Assembly: GCA_964396535.1 (NCBI GenBank)
Contig: CAYNFT010000096.1
Span: 1 to 7,385 of the forward strand
Length of the DNA: 7,385 bases
Direction of reading: 5' to 3'
From: CAYNFT01 sp964396535
GTDB lineage: Bacteria; Chloroflexota; Dehalococcoidia; Dehalococcoidales; UBA2162
The position numbers and the translations under genes were made by a program. This document shows positions 1 to 6,748 of the stretch, piece after piece. The notes below the pieces were generated by a model. The model saw only the letters and a list, made by a program, of their open reading frames with translations. It did no database searches and was not told the DNA's origin. How positions within the stretch are numbered: the first letter of the stretch is position 1; each line of letters starts with the position of its first letter.

Positions 1-1241
1 ACCAGTGGTCCCTCCGGAATGATCGCCATTTCAGCATCTCTGCCCAAAACCTGAAAAGCCTTTTCGAGACCCTCTTCAATTGTGTGGACTGGTACCATCA
101 TCATATCACGAACCACGCTATCTTCAAGGCTTGATATCAGGTAGACATCATTCTTCAATTGAGCACGTGCCAGAATCTGGTTTTGCCATTGCACACCTAT
201 TGACTCTTCACCTCTAATTTTTTGTAGCACTTCCTTGGCAGAATGAGCGGATGCGTGTAAATTTAAGAATTCTCTTGGCCCCACACCTGCAGTACAGGAA
301 GAAGATATTATTATAATTCCCCCGTCACTGGTTATTTGTGAGGCAGTGTCTATGCCTTTGCAGGTTTGATACAGGTCTAAGTCCAGAGGGGCGCCGCCAT
401 TTGTGGTAATTGTGATATCAACTTTGTGGTCTACTTTAACCCCGGCAATTTCTCTCTCTATCTCACACCCCTTTTCATGAGCTTCAACGAAATCTCCAGC
501 CACTACATGGGTAATCTCTCCTCTCTTGTTCAAGAGTACGTTTACTATGAAGTTGAGTTTAGCCATTTTTGCCTGTTCAAGCATATCTTCATGTATGGGA
601 TTTCCATTAAGGATGCCCGCTTTGGCCAGCGGATGCTCTATCATTTTGTATCCATGATTTCTATGTGCTGACCTTACACTGAACACCCCGGGGGCTATGC
701 TTTTTCTCCCTCCGGAAAAACCGGCAAAGAAATGCGGCTCAATCAACCCGGTACTAATGCGAAAATCTGCTTCGATTACCTGCCTGTTTATCTCAACAGG
801 GTTGCCCCTGGAGGTTGTACCGATGTATATAGTGTCGTTAACATCGTGATTTATTACCCTGTAGTTATCGACAATATAGTCACCAAGTTTTTTGGCCAGG
901 GCTTCTTTATTCAAAGGGGGATGTAGACCAAGGGCGATTATTATGGTGATGTTGTCCCTAGGAATTTTCTGTTCCAGTTCGGCTAATATGGGAGGAAGCA
1001 GCCTATCATCCGGGCAGGCTCTCGTGTTATCCGTAACTATTACTACAGCCCTGTCATTCTTATGGATTTGTTCACTGAGAGGCAGGCACCCTATTGGTAA
1101 TTTAAGGCTATTTGTTATGGCTTCCTGTTCGTTATTAATACCGCTGAGCTCACGTTTCTCCAGAATAAAAGAGACTTTTTCCTCTGGAATATGAGCCTTT
1201 ATAAAAGAATCACCATATGGGAAATAAAATTCTGTGTTCAC
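1..1241 (-). CDS. larA: LarA-family nickel-dependent lactate (2-hydroxyacid) racemase, 3' end cut by window edge
   Basis: The reverse strand reads open from a GTG at 1241 to the left edge (413 codons plus 2 bases, no stop). LarA interconverts D- and L-lactate with a nickel-pincer nucleotide; some relatives act on other 2-hydroxyacids. The N-terminus has the family FPYG motif (residues 7-10). The binding and catalytic residues of Lactobacillus LarA are matched at nearly identical spacing: TDNTRACP with R74, ALGLHPP with H107, EPHFFAGFSGGRK with H170 and the cofactor-bearing K180, NH with H196, and YQTCKG with Q292 and K295. The last visible residues, IIPEGPL, are close to the usual C-terminus, so probably only about ten residues are missing. 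GTG is chosen because an in-frame TAA lies nine codons upstream and no other good start intervenes. There is no clear Shine-Dalgarno. The gene diverges from the ABC operon. The larB/C/E cofactor genes are not in the window. Family assignment is strong; the exact substrate is not proven. Confidence 0.93.
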   Translation of the reverse strand, partial: MNTEFYFPYGDSFIKAHIPEEKVSFILEKRELSGINNEQEAITNSLKLPIGCLPLSEQIHKNDRAVVIVTDNTRACPDDRLLPPILAELEQKIPRDNITIIIALGLHPPLNKEALAKKLGDYIVDNYRVINHDVNDTIYIGTTSRGNPVEINRQVIEADFRISTGLIEPHFFAGFSGGRKSIAPGVFSVRSAHRNHGYKMIEHPLAKAGILNGNPIHEDMLEQAKMAKLNFIVNVLLNKRGEITHVVAGDFVEAHEKGCEIEREIAGVKVDHKVDITITTNGGAPLDLDLYQTCKGIDTASQITSDGGIIIISSSCTAGVGPREFLNLHASAHSAKEVLQKIRGEESIGVQWQNQILARAQLKNDVYLISSLEDSVVRDMMMVPVHTIEEGLEKAFQVLGRDAEMAIIPEGPL

Positions 1242-1259
1242 TATGATAACTAGCCACGG

Positions 1260-1265
1260 ATTATA
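1260..1265 (-). promoter_or_regulatory. Candidate -10 box for the larA-like gene
   Basis: The reverse strand has a perfect TATAAT ending 18 bases before the GTG start, in AT-rich sequence. The best -35 at 16-bp spacing is TGTTTT, which is poor. If used, transcription would begin roughly ten bases before the start codon, giving a very short leader. This would fit the missing Shine-Dalgarno. A TATAAT hexamer can arise by chance in AT-rich DNA. Confidence 0.25.
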
Positions 1266-1445
1266 TTATGAATTAAGAATCAAAACAGTTTAAATGTAGT
1301 TTTTAATCCCGTAATCTTTGAAAATTTACCTGTATTGTATCACGCAATGATGAGCTTTGGAATAACATGAGTACTCGCTAAGTACGCTAACGATACTGTA
1401 GGTACACACTGCAGAGATTCCATGCGCTAAGCAGCAGCGCAAGGG

Positions 1446-1559
1446 TTATAAGAGATTCCCCCCATCGCCAGTTATGAACCGATTCCTTTTGATGTCCTCG
1501 ACGAGGTCGTTTACTAACCTATCCCCCTGACCCCCTTCCCTTATCAAGGGAAGGGGGAA
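1446..1559 (-). pseudogene. Possible 3' remnant of a protein gene, running into the hairpin repeat
   Basis: A reverse-strand frame is open from 1559 to a TAA at 1446-1448. Outside the repeat (below 1518) it reads RLVNDLVEDIKRNRFITGDG followed by GNLL and stop, which has the composition of a genuine protein C-terminus. Going upstream it enters the hairpin repeat at about 1518, where the reading becomes low-complexity (REGGQGD), and it meets a TAA at 1560-1562. The only start is a TTG inside the repeat. One reading is that the repeat inserted into, or was left beside, the tail of a decayed gene. I do not recognise the family, and 24 residues could be open by chance. Confidence 0.22.
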
Positions 1560-1702
1560 TTATGGTTTTCGAAGGGGCTCCCGCCCCTTCGAGCTTCCCC
1601 TACTGTAAAGTAGTGACAGGGGGCGTCTGAGAGGGGCGAAGCCCCTCTCTAAAGTCTCTTCCCCCTCTCCTTCTCAAGGAGAGGGGGATTAAGGGGGTGA
1701 GG
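1518..1702. repeat. MITE/REP-like element built from consecutive hairpins
   Basis: The ends are an imperfect inverted pair (CCTATCCCCCTGACCCCC on the left, CCTCACCCCCTTAATCCCCC reading in from the right). Inside are perfect stems in a row: CCCCCTTCCCTT/AAGGGAAGGGGG (1531-1542 with 1546-1557, 3-nt loop), TCGAAGGGGC/GCCCCTTCGA (1569-1578 with 1583-1592), CTACT/AGTAG (1600-1604 with 1609-1613), GAGAGGGGC/GCCCCTCTC (1629-1637 with 1641-1649, GAA loop) and CCCCCTCTCCTT/AAGGAGAGGGGG (1661-1672 with 1676-1687, 3-nt loop). The right end translated on the reverse strand gives HPLNPPLLEKERG, a peptide I know as the hallmark of a dispersed intergenic repeat in several bacterial genomes. There is no transposase, so any mobility would be in trans. 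It ends 65 bp before the permease start. Exact borders and copy number cannot be known from one copy. Confidence 0.72.
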
Positions 1703-1728
1703 TTGATAATTAATCTTCCCGACCATTG

Positions 1729-1757
1729 TTGTTTTTCTTATTTTTATCTGATATAGT
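1729..1757 (+). promoter_or_regulatory. Candidate promoter of the ABC operon
   Basis: TTGTTT (1729-1734) and TATAGT (1752-1757) are separated by exactly 17 bases. The -10 matches consensus at five of six positions, the -35 at only three. The -10 ends nine bases before the permease ATG, so transcription would start almost at the start codon. This fits the absence of a Shine-Dalgarno before 1767 and would give a leaderless or near-leaderless mRNA. The site lies in T-rich sequence just right of the hairpin element. Confidence 0.33.
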
Positions 1758-1766
1758 TGGTCTGCA

Positions 1767-4700
1767 ATGTCGCTTTTCCTTTCTGCTTGGCAGATTGTTG
1801 TTAGAAGAAGTCTGACTAACTGGCGTCTCCTTTCGACAGTAGTGGTTGGCGTGATTGTTGCCGTTGCCCTTCTCTCCAGCGCCCCTTTATACTCTAACGC
1901 TATAAACGATTTGGGACTGAAACACTCCCTGCGCAACAAGCCAATCGAGCTACTGGATTTGCAGGTCTATGCACCAAACTACTACGTCAGCTATGAGGAA
2001 TATAATAATGCGCAGGGGCTCATTGACCAGCAGGTATCAAGAAACATAAAGTCGGTCGTTCGGCAAGAAGAAGTATGGGTAAAGAGCCAGACTTACTATG
2101 CATACTATACAGACCGCCCTACTCCGGATGGTCCAGATCAGCCCACAGGTCATTTTCACTTCTTTACCAATCTTGAAAAGCACATAACGATAGTAGAGGG
2201 GCGTTATTCTCAGCCCCCTCCCTCTGACCTCACCCAGGAGGAGATGGAGGACCCTGAGTTTGCTATCGAAGGTATGATTGGCAGTGAGACGGCAGAGAAG
2301 TTCGATGTTGGGGTTGGAGACCGTCTGACTTTTATTGGCGGCTATGGTGAGAACGAAAATCAGATTACGATTGAACTCACAGCAATCATTGATCCCATTG
2401 ACCCCAAAGAGGAATACTGGTTTCTTAACACCGACATATTCACTGTGCCAGACGATCAAGGGAAAGTAGCCCCCATTTTCATCCCGGAACAAACCCTTTT
2501 TGAGGTTGTTGCAAGCTTCTTTCCCACTAACAAAGCCTCGTATAACTGGTACTATTATGTGGACATCGATAAAATCAACTCGCAAAACACGGAGACTATT
2601 AAGAATGCTGTCCGGCGCATGGAGCGCCAGCTCCTGGTAGCCCTACCTCGCAGCGGACTGTTTACCATTTTAGATAGCGTCATTATTGAGTACCAGGGCA
2701 AGCTGATGTTTACTCAGATTCCCCTTTTCCTTATCGTTTTCCAGATTGTCGCCATTATTTTGTATTACCTGATTACGGTGGCCAACATGCTTATAGAGCG
2801 GCAATCAGCGGAAATCGCTCTATTTAGGAGTCGGGGTGCTAGCACATGGCATATCATTGGCGTCTATTTCATGGAAGGTCTGTTAATGAGTGCCATCGGT
2901 GCCGCCGTAGGCCCCTTTTTGGGTGCCTTTGTCTTTAGTCTGTTAGGCAAGACTAGCTCCTTTCACTCCTTAACCGGGGGAGGGCTCCTTCCTATCAGGT
3001 TCTCGGGTATGGTATTAGTGCTGGCAGTGGCAGCGGCTGCACTCTGTTTACTGGCTCTTCTGGTGCCTGCCATTCAGGCGGCACGCCGTGGAGTGGTGCA
3101 TCAAAGACAGCAGGCTGCCCGCCCCCCATCGTCACCATTCTGGCAGCGTTTTTACCTAGACCTGGTTATGCTGGTCTTTGGCGCGGTACTCTACTGGGAA
3201 TTAAAGGAGCGCGGCTCGCTCCTCACCATGGATATCTTCGGAGGGCTGGGGATGGACCCCTTGCTACTGGTCACGCCGATGCTTCTACTGCTCGCTGTTG
3301 CCATTGTTTTTCTTCGTCTCTTTCCTATCATCATTAGTCTGGCAACAAGACTTAGCAGATATGTTGGAAACGCACCGGTGGTGCTTGGTCTGTGGTATAT
3401 GGCGCGAAACCCCGTCCATTACAGCCGACTGATTCTCCTGATGATAATGGCAGCCAGTGTGGGTATGTTTTCAGCTACTTTTCTCGGGACCCTGGAGCGC
3501 AGCTACAGTGAGCGAACTATGTACGCCACAGGAGGCGATGTTCGTCTTGAAAAGCTAAATGACCGATATGCATCGAAAGAAACTTTGCACCAGCGGTATT
3601 CAGATATCCCGGGAGTGGAAAACGTTGGCATCGCTTACAGGGATGACGGGCGAGTCGGTGAGATATTTACCGAGACGGAATTTACCCTGCTGGCTGTGGA
3701 ACCCGATAATTTAGTTCAGATTGCCTGGTATCGCGATGACTTTGCCGACAAGTCCCTACCAGAACTCATGAAGGTGGTGGCTAAGGATGCACCCATTAAA
3801 CAGGGATTGGACCTGCCAGACGGTACCGAAGCGATTGGTATTTGGGTTTGCCCGGAGGAGGGAAGTCTTAATATACGTGTCTTTGCCAGGGTAAAGGATG
3901 GTCGGGGGCGCTATTTAGATTGTGAGCTTGGCTCGGCTGATGCTGAGGGCTGGCAGTACCTGGAGGCAAAGATTACGGCTTATGGGAGTGATGTTCCACC
4001 TCCGCCTCCCTTGAGCATAAGTTATATCTACATAAAGCCTGAAGGCAGAACAGGATATTATAGTAGTCCCCAGGGTGTCTATTTCGACGACCTTCAGGTT
4101 CTGGGTTCTTTCTCCTCCGAGCCGGTGGTGGTCGAGGACTTCGAAGATGTAGGGGAATGGGCAGTTGCACTGGAGGAGATAACCAGCTCATTCTCAGCGG
4201 TAACATCATCGACGGACAAATTTGTGACTAATAGTGAAGTGGTTCACAATGGTAATGCTTCAGCACGGTTCAGTTGGGTTAGCACCAGGAGAGCTATTGT
4301 CAGCAAGGCTGTTTACCCTAACCTGGATAGCCGACCTCTGGCCGTCGTGGCTAGCCGCTCTTTTCTGGATAGTGCCAGGGTTTCTGTGGGCGACCTGGTT
4401 CGGATTCGCCTGCCAGGACAGTTCATATTTGTAGCAATCGAGGATGTTGTGGACTATTTCCCCACCCTCGACCCCGCTGAGAAGGGATTTCTTATTGCCA
4501 ACCTTGACCGTCTAATAGATGTGAGAAACATGCAAATGGGCTCGTCCACTTATCCCAGCGAGGTGTGGCTTACGCTTGCCAGCGATGGCGAACAGCGGCA
4601 GGCTGCTCTTGATGTCCTTGAGATGGGGACGTACGGTGCAAGGGAGCTCTATGACAAAGAGGCGATGGCATTTAAATTAAGAACCGACCCTCTGGCGGGT

Positions 4701-5129
4701 GCCGGGTGGGGTGGAATGCTTATGATTGCTTTTCTTGGCGTGATACTTGTTAGCAGTCTTGGGTTTGTAGTATATTCTTATCTCTCTGCCCAGGGACGGC
4801 AGCTAGATTTTGCCATCCTGAGGACGCTGGGTTTTTCCTTGCGTCAGATAATCGGCCTGGTCTGTTTTGAGCAACTATTTATTATTATAGTCGGCATGGG
4901 GATAGGTACGCTCATAGGCGAGAGACTCAGCTATATCATGCTGCCTTTCCTCCAGCTTACGGAGCAGGGACAAAGAGTGCTGCCTCCCTTTATCCTTACT
5001 ATTAATTGGGGTACCATCGGTATAGCCTATGCCGTTCTCGCTGCGGCATTCATCATCACTATTTCCTTGGTCATTCTGTTCTTCTCCCGGGTGTCTATCC
5101 ACCGGACATTAAGGATTGGAGATATATAA
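1767..5129 (+). CDS. Tandem FtsX/MacB-type ABC transporter permease with large ectodomains
   Basis: This is the 1120-residue membrane subunit of the ABC complex. About ten hydrophobic segments are visible, near residues 19-41, 319-340, 365-394, 412-438, 461-478, 496-525, 552-576, 982-1006, 1026-1052 and 1079-1108. The first long outside domain (about 42-315) is MacB_PCD-like and is followed by an FtsX domain with the typical motif ALFRSRGAS (about 350). A second outside domain (about 577-980) precedes the C-terminal FtsX domain with ILRTLGFS (about 1015). Within the second ectodomain, residues about 680-850 look like a carbohydrate-binding/galactose-binding jelly-roll insertion (GIWVCPEEG, YFDDLQV, then VVEDFEDVGEW and NGNASARFSW). 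The ATG is the only sensible start because a TGA lies six codons upstream; there is no Shine-Dalgarno. The ATPase genes follow 35 bases downstream. The architecture resembles LolC/E, MacB and YbbP. Transport, lipoprotein extraction or control of an envelope enzyme are all possible; the substrate is unknown. Confidence 0.9.
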   Translation: MSLFLSAWQIVVRRSLTNWRLLSTVVVGVIVAVALLSSAPLYSNAINDLGLKHSLRNKPIELLDLQVYAPNYYVSYEEYNNAQGLIDQQVSRNIKSVVRQEEVWVKSQTYYAYYTDRPTPDGPDQPTGHFHFFTNLEKHITIVEGRYSQPPPSDLTQEEMEDPEFAIEGMIGSETAEKFDVGVGDRLTFIGGYGENENQITIELTAIIDPIDPKEEYWFLNTDIFTVPDDQGKVAPIFIPEQTLFEVVASFFPTNKASYNWYYYVDIDKINSQNTETIKNAVRRMERQLLVALPRSGLFTILDSVIIEYQGKLMFTQIPLFLIVFQIVAIILYYLITVANMLIERQSAEIALFRSRGASTWHIIGVYFMEGLLMSAIGAAVGPFLGAFVFSLLGKTSSFHSLTGGGLLPIRFSGMVLVLAVAAAALCLLALLVPAIQAARRGVVHQRQQAARPPSSPFWQRFYLDLVMLVFGAVLYWELKERGSLLTMDIFGGLGMDPLLLVTPMLLLLAVAIVFLRLFPIIISLATRLSRYVGNAPVVLGLWYMARNPVHYSRLILLMIMAASVGMFSATFLGTLERSYSERTMYATGGDVRLEKLNDRYASKETLHQRYSDIPGVENVGIAYRDDGRVGEIFTETEFTLLAVEPDNLVQIAWYRDDFADKSLPELMKVVAKDAPIKQGLDLPDGTEAIGIWVCPEEGSLNIRVFARVKDGRGRYLDCELGSADAEGWQYLEAKITAYGSDVPPPPPLSISYIYIKPEGRTGYYSSPQGVYFDDLQVLGSFSSEPVVVEDFEDVGEWAVALEEITSSFSAVTSSTDKFVTNSEVVHNGNASARFSWVSTRRAIVSKAVYPNLDSRPLAVVASRSFLDSARVSVGDLVRIRLPGQFIFVAIEDVVDYFPTLDPAEKGFLIANLDRLIDVRNMQMGSSTYPSEVWLTLASDGEQRQAALDVLEMGTYGARELYDKEAMAFKLRTDPLAGAGWGGMLMIAFLGVILVSSLGFVVYSYLSAQGRQLDFAILRTLGFSLRQIIGLVCFEQLFIIIVGMGIGTLIGERLSYIMLPFLQLTEQGQRVLPPFILTINWGTIGIAYAVLAAAFIITISLVILFFSRVSIHRTLRIGDI

Positions 5130-5164
5130 GGTTAATTCTTAAGGAGTGTGCGTGAGGTTTAAAG

Positions 5165-6073
5165 ATGGCTAGCTATAAAGATGACAGTTACTACATAATC
5201 TGTGAAGACCTGTTTAAGATATATAAGATAGCCGACCTAGAGGTGGTAGCCCTGCGGGGTCTGGACCTTAGCGTAAGGAGGAGCGAGCTTGTGGCCATTG
5301 TCGGAGCTAGCGGCAGTGGTAAGACCACCTTGCTCAATATCCTTGGGGGGTTAGATACCCCCACAGCGGGAAAGGTCGTTGTTGGTGGAACGGATTTGCT
5401 CAGGATGTCGGCCCGTGACCTGGTCAAATATAGAAGGCAGGATGTGGGGTTTGTGTGGCAGCAAACATCGAGAAACCTGATTCCCTATCTTACAGCGTTT
5501 CAAAATGTGGAACTGCCCCTTACTCTGCTGGGGTGGTCTCAAAGAAAGCGCGGGCTACGTGCAGAAGAAATGCTTGAGGTAGTGGGATTGGCTGGTCGGA
5601 TGCATCATAAACCAGAACGTTTGTCCGGTGGGGAGCAACAACGGGTGGCTATCGCCGTGGCGCTGGCTCATAACCCGCCGCTCCTGCTGGCTGATGAACC
5701 TACTGGTGAACTGGACAGTCAGGCGGCATCAAGTATTCTTGATGTATTCCACTCCTTAAATGAGGTATACGGGATTACCGTTGTTATAGTAACACATGAC
5801 ACTTCTATCACAGGTAAGGTTCAACGAGTCGTGACAATCCGCGATGGGAGAACCAGCCTGGAAGCCGTTCTGGGGTCTAAGTCACTTCAGGGAGAAGCAG
5901 AGCCGCAAGGAGTTTATGATGAGTTTGTCGTTTTAGATAGTGCCGGACGCCTCCAAATACCTCGGGAATACGTAGACAAATTGAAGTTGAAAGGGCGGGT
6001 AAGGGTTCTTCTGGCTGAAGACCATATCACCGTCTGGCCTGAGGAGAGTAGCGAAGGAGAAGACAAGAGATGA
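5165..6073 (+). CDS. MacB/LolD-like ABC transporter ATPase with AbrB-like C-terminal extension
   Basis: This cytoplasmic ATPase should power the upstream permease. Visible motifs are a possible A-loop Y20, Walker A GASGSGKT (47-54), Q-loop Q99 or Q100, signature LSGGE (153-157), Walker B LLLADE (173-178, catalytic E178), D-loop GELD (181-184) and H-loop H211. TPTAGKVVVGG and the ENVELPL-like QNVELPLTLLG are typical of the LolD/MacB branch, whose members are usually about 220-250 residues. This protein has 302. The extra tail (about 250-292) reads VVLDSAGRLQIPREYVDKL and then GRVRVLLAEDHITVWP, a pattern matching SpoVT/AbrB swapped-hairpin domains (D-x-x-GR-x-x-IP). Oddities are W98 before the Q-loop and V165 where most relatives have Arg (QRVAIARAL). 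The ATG at 5165 is preceded by GAGG (5154-5157) at 7 bases and by an in-frame TGA at 5153; the stronger AAGGAG at 5141-5146 is too far away. The stop overlaps the next start. Confidence 0.93.
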   Translation: MASYKDDSYYIICEDLFKIYKIADLEVVALRGLDLSVRRSELVAIVGASGSGKTTLLNILGGLDTPTAGKVVVGGTDLLRMSARDLVKYRRQDVGFVWQQTSRNLIPYLTAFQNVELPLTLLGWSQRKRGLRAEEMLEVVGLAGRMHHKPERLSGGEQQRVAIAVALAHNPPLLLADEPTGELDSQAASSILDVFHSLNEVYGITVVIVTHDTSITGKVQRVVTIRDGRTSLEAVLGSKSLQGEAEPQGVYDEFVVLDSAGRLQIPREYVDKLKLKGRVRVLLAEDHITVWPEESSEGEDKR

Positions 6074-6747
6074 TTCAGCCACTGGTTTCAGCTCGTAAGC
6101 TGGAGAGGATATTCAACTTGGGCTCCGAGCAAATAAGAGCTGTCCATGATGTTGACCTGGAGGTCGATTCTGGCCGACTGCTGGTGATAACCGGCCGGTC
6201 AGGCTCGGGAAAGACTACTCTCCTTAACCTATTGGCCGGACTTGATAGTCCTACATCTGGCAGCGTCTATTTTCAGGGTCAAGACCTGTCCATGCTCTCC
6301 GAATGGGAATTAACGCAACTGCGGCGTCGTCATATCGGCTTCGTGTTTCAGTCCTTTGGTTTGCTCCCTTTGCTCTCGGCCTACGAGAATGTCGAGCTGC
6401 CCCTGCGAATCGGTGAGTGGGACAGGACGGAGCGACATAGACGAACCGAGGAGTGCCTTGAGCTGGTAGGCTTGACCGGTCGCGCTCGTCATCGACCCTA
6501 CGAAATATCAGGCGGCGAGCTACAACGGCTGGCTATCGCTCGGGCACTGGCTCATCGGCCTTCACTTATTTTGGCTGATGAGCCAACGGGAGAGCTGGAT
6601 TTAGCTACAGGTGCGGCAATTTTTGCCCTGCTTAAAGAGATTGCGGCTGGGGAGAATGTGGGTGTAGTGGTTGCTACCCATGACGTAGCTATGGCTAAGA
6701 TTGCTGACGTGACCAGGGAGCTGAGCGATGGCACTTTCGTTACTTAG
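6070..6747 (+). CDS. MacB/LolD-like ABC transporter ATPase (second nucleotide-binding subunit)
   Basis: A complete 225-residue ABC ATPase of normal family length without extension. Motifs are a possible A-loop F15, Walker A GRSGSGKT (42-49), Q-loop Q94, signature ISGGE (146-150), Walker B LILADE (166-171, catalytic E171), D-loop GELD (174-177) and H-loop H204. All catalytic residues are present, so both ATP sites of a heterodimer with the upstream ATPase should be competent. The start overlaps the previous stop as ATGA, the usual sign of translational coupling. A good Shine-Dalgarno AAGGAG (6054-6059) lies 10 bases upstream, inside the preceding gene. Since the operon has one permease with two FtsX halves and two different ATPases, each ATPase probably docks on one half. 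Homodimeric use of either ATPase cannot be excluded. The gene ends one base from the stop of a convergent gene. Confidence 0.95.
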   Translation: MIQPLVSARKLERIFNLGSEQIRAVHDVDLEVDSGRLLVITGRSGSGKTTLLNLLAGLDSPTSGSVYFQGQDLSMLSEWELTQLRRRHIGFVFQSFGLLPLLSAYENVELPLRIGEWDRTERHRRTEECLELVGLTGRARHRPYEISGGELQRLAIARALAHRPSLILADEPTGELDLATGAAIFALLKEIAAGENVGVVVATHDVAMAKIADVTRELSDGTFVT

Positions 6748-6748
6748 T

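Larger units (their letters stand above)
1242..1766. other. Divergent intergenic region (525 bp)
   Basis: This stretch separates the leftward larA-like gene from the rightward ABC operon. From left to right it holds AT-rich DNA with a possible -10 box, a stretch with several CGCTAA-like repeats and a small 6-bp hairpin (1423-1441, TGCGCT/AGCGCA), a short reverse-strand open frame (1446-1559) that may be gene debris, the hairpin element (1518-1702), and a T-rich segment with a candidate promoter. No RNA gene is recognisable. Confidence 0.8.

Noticed and set aside
426..1194. Forward-strand open frames of 64-100 codons within the larA-like region
   Set aside because: They lie opposite the LarA reading frame, which carries all family motifs, and their translations have no recognisable protein features.
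1370..1441. CGCTAA-like repeats and a 6-bp hairpin as an operator or CRISPR-like array
   Set aside because: The copies are short, unevenly spaced and imperfect; they do not form a regular array or a clear operator.
1649..1939. Reverse-strand 96-codon frame ending HPLNPPLLEKERG
   Set aside because: Half of it is antisense to the permease N-terminus and the rest is translated hairpin repeat; the peptide is a familiar artefact of this kind of repeat.
2037..2585. Reverse-strand 182-codon frame inside the permease gene
   Set aside because: It is antisense to the first ectodomain of a clearly coding gene and shows no domain or credible start context.
5141..5146. AAGGAG as Shine-Dalgarno for the first ATPase
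   Set aside because: It is 18 bases from the ATG, too far, and the GTG just after it meets a stop within five codons; GAGG at 5154-5157 is better placed.
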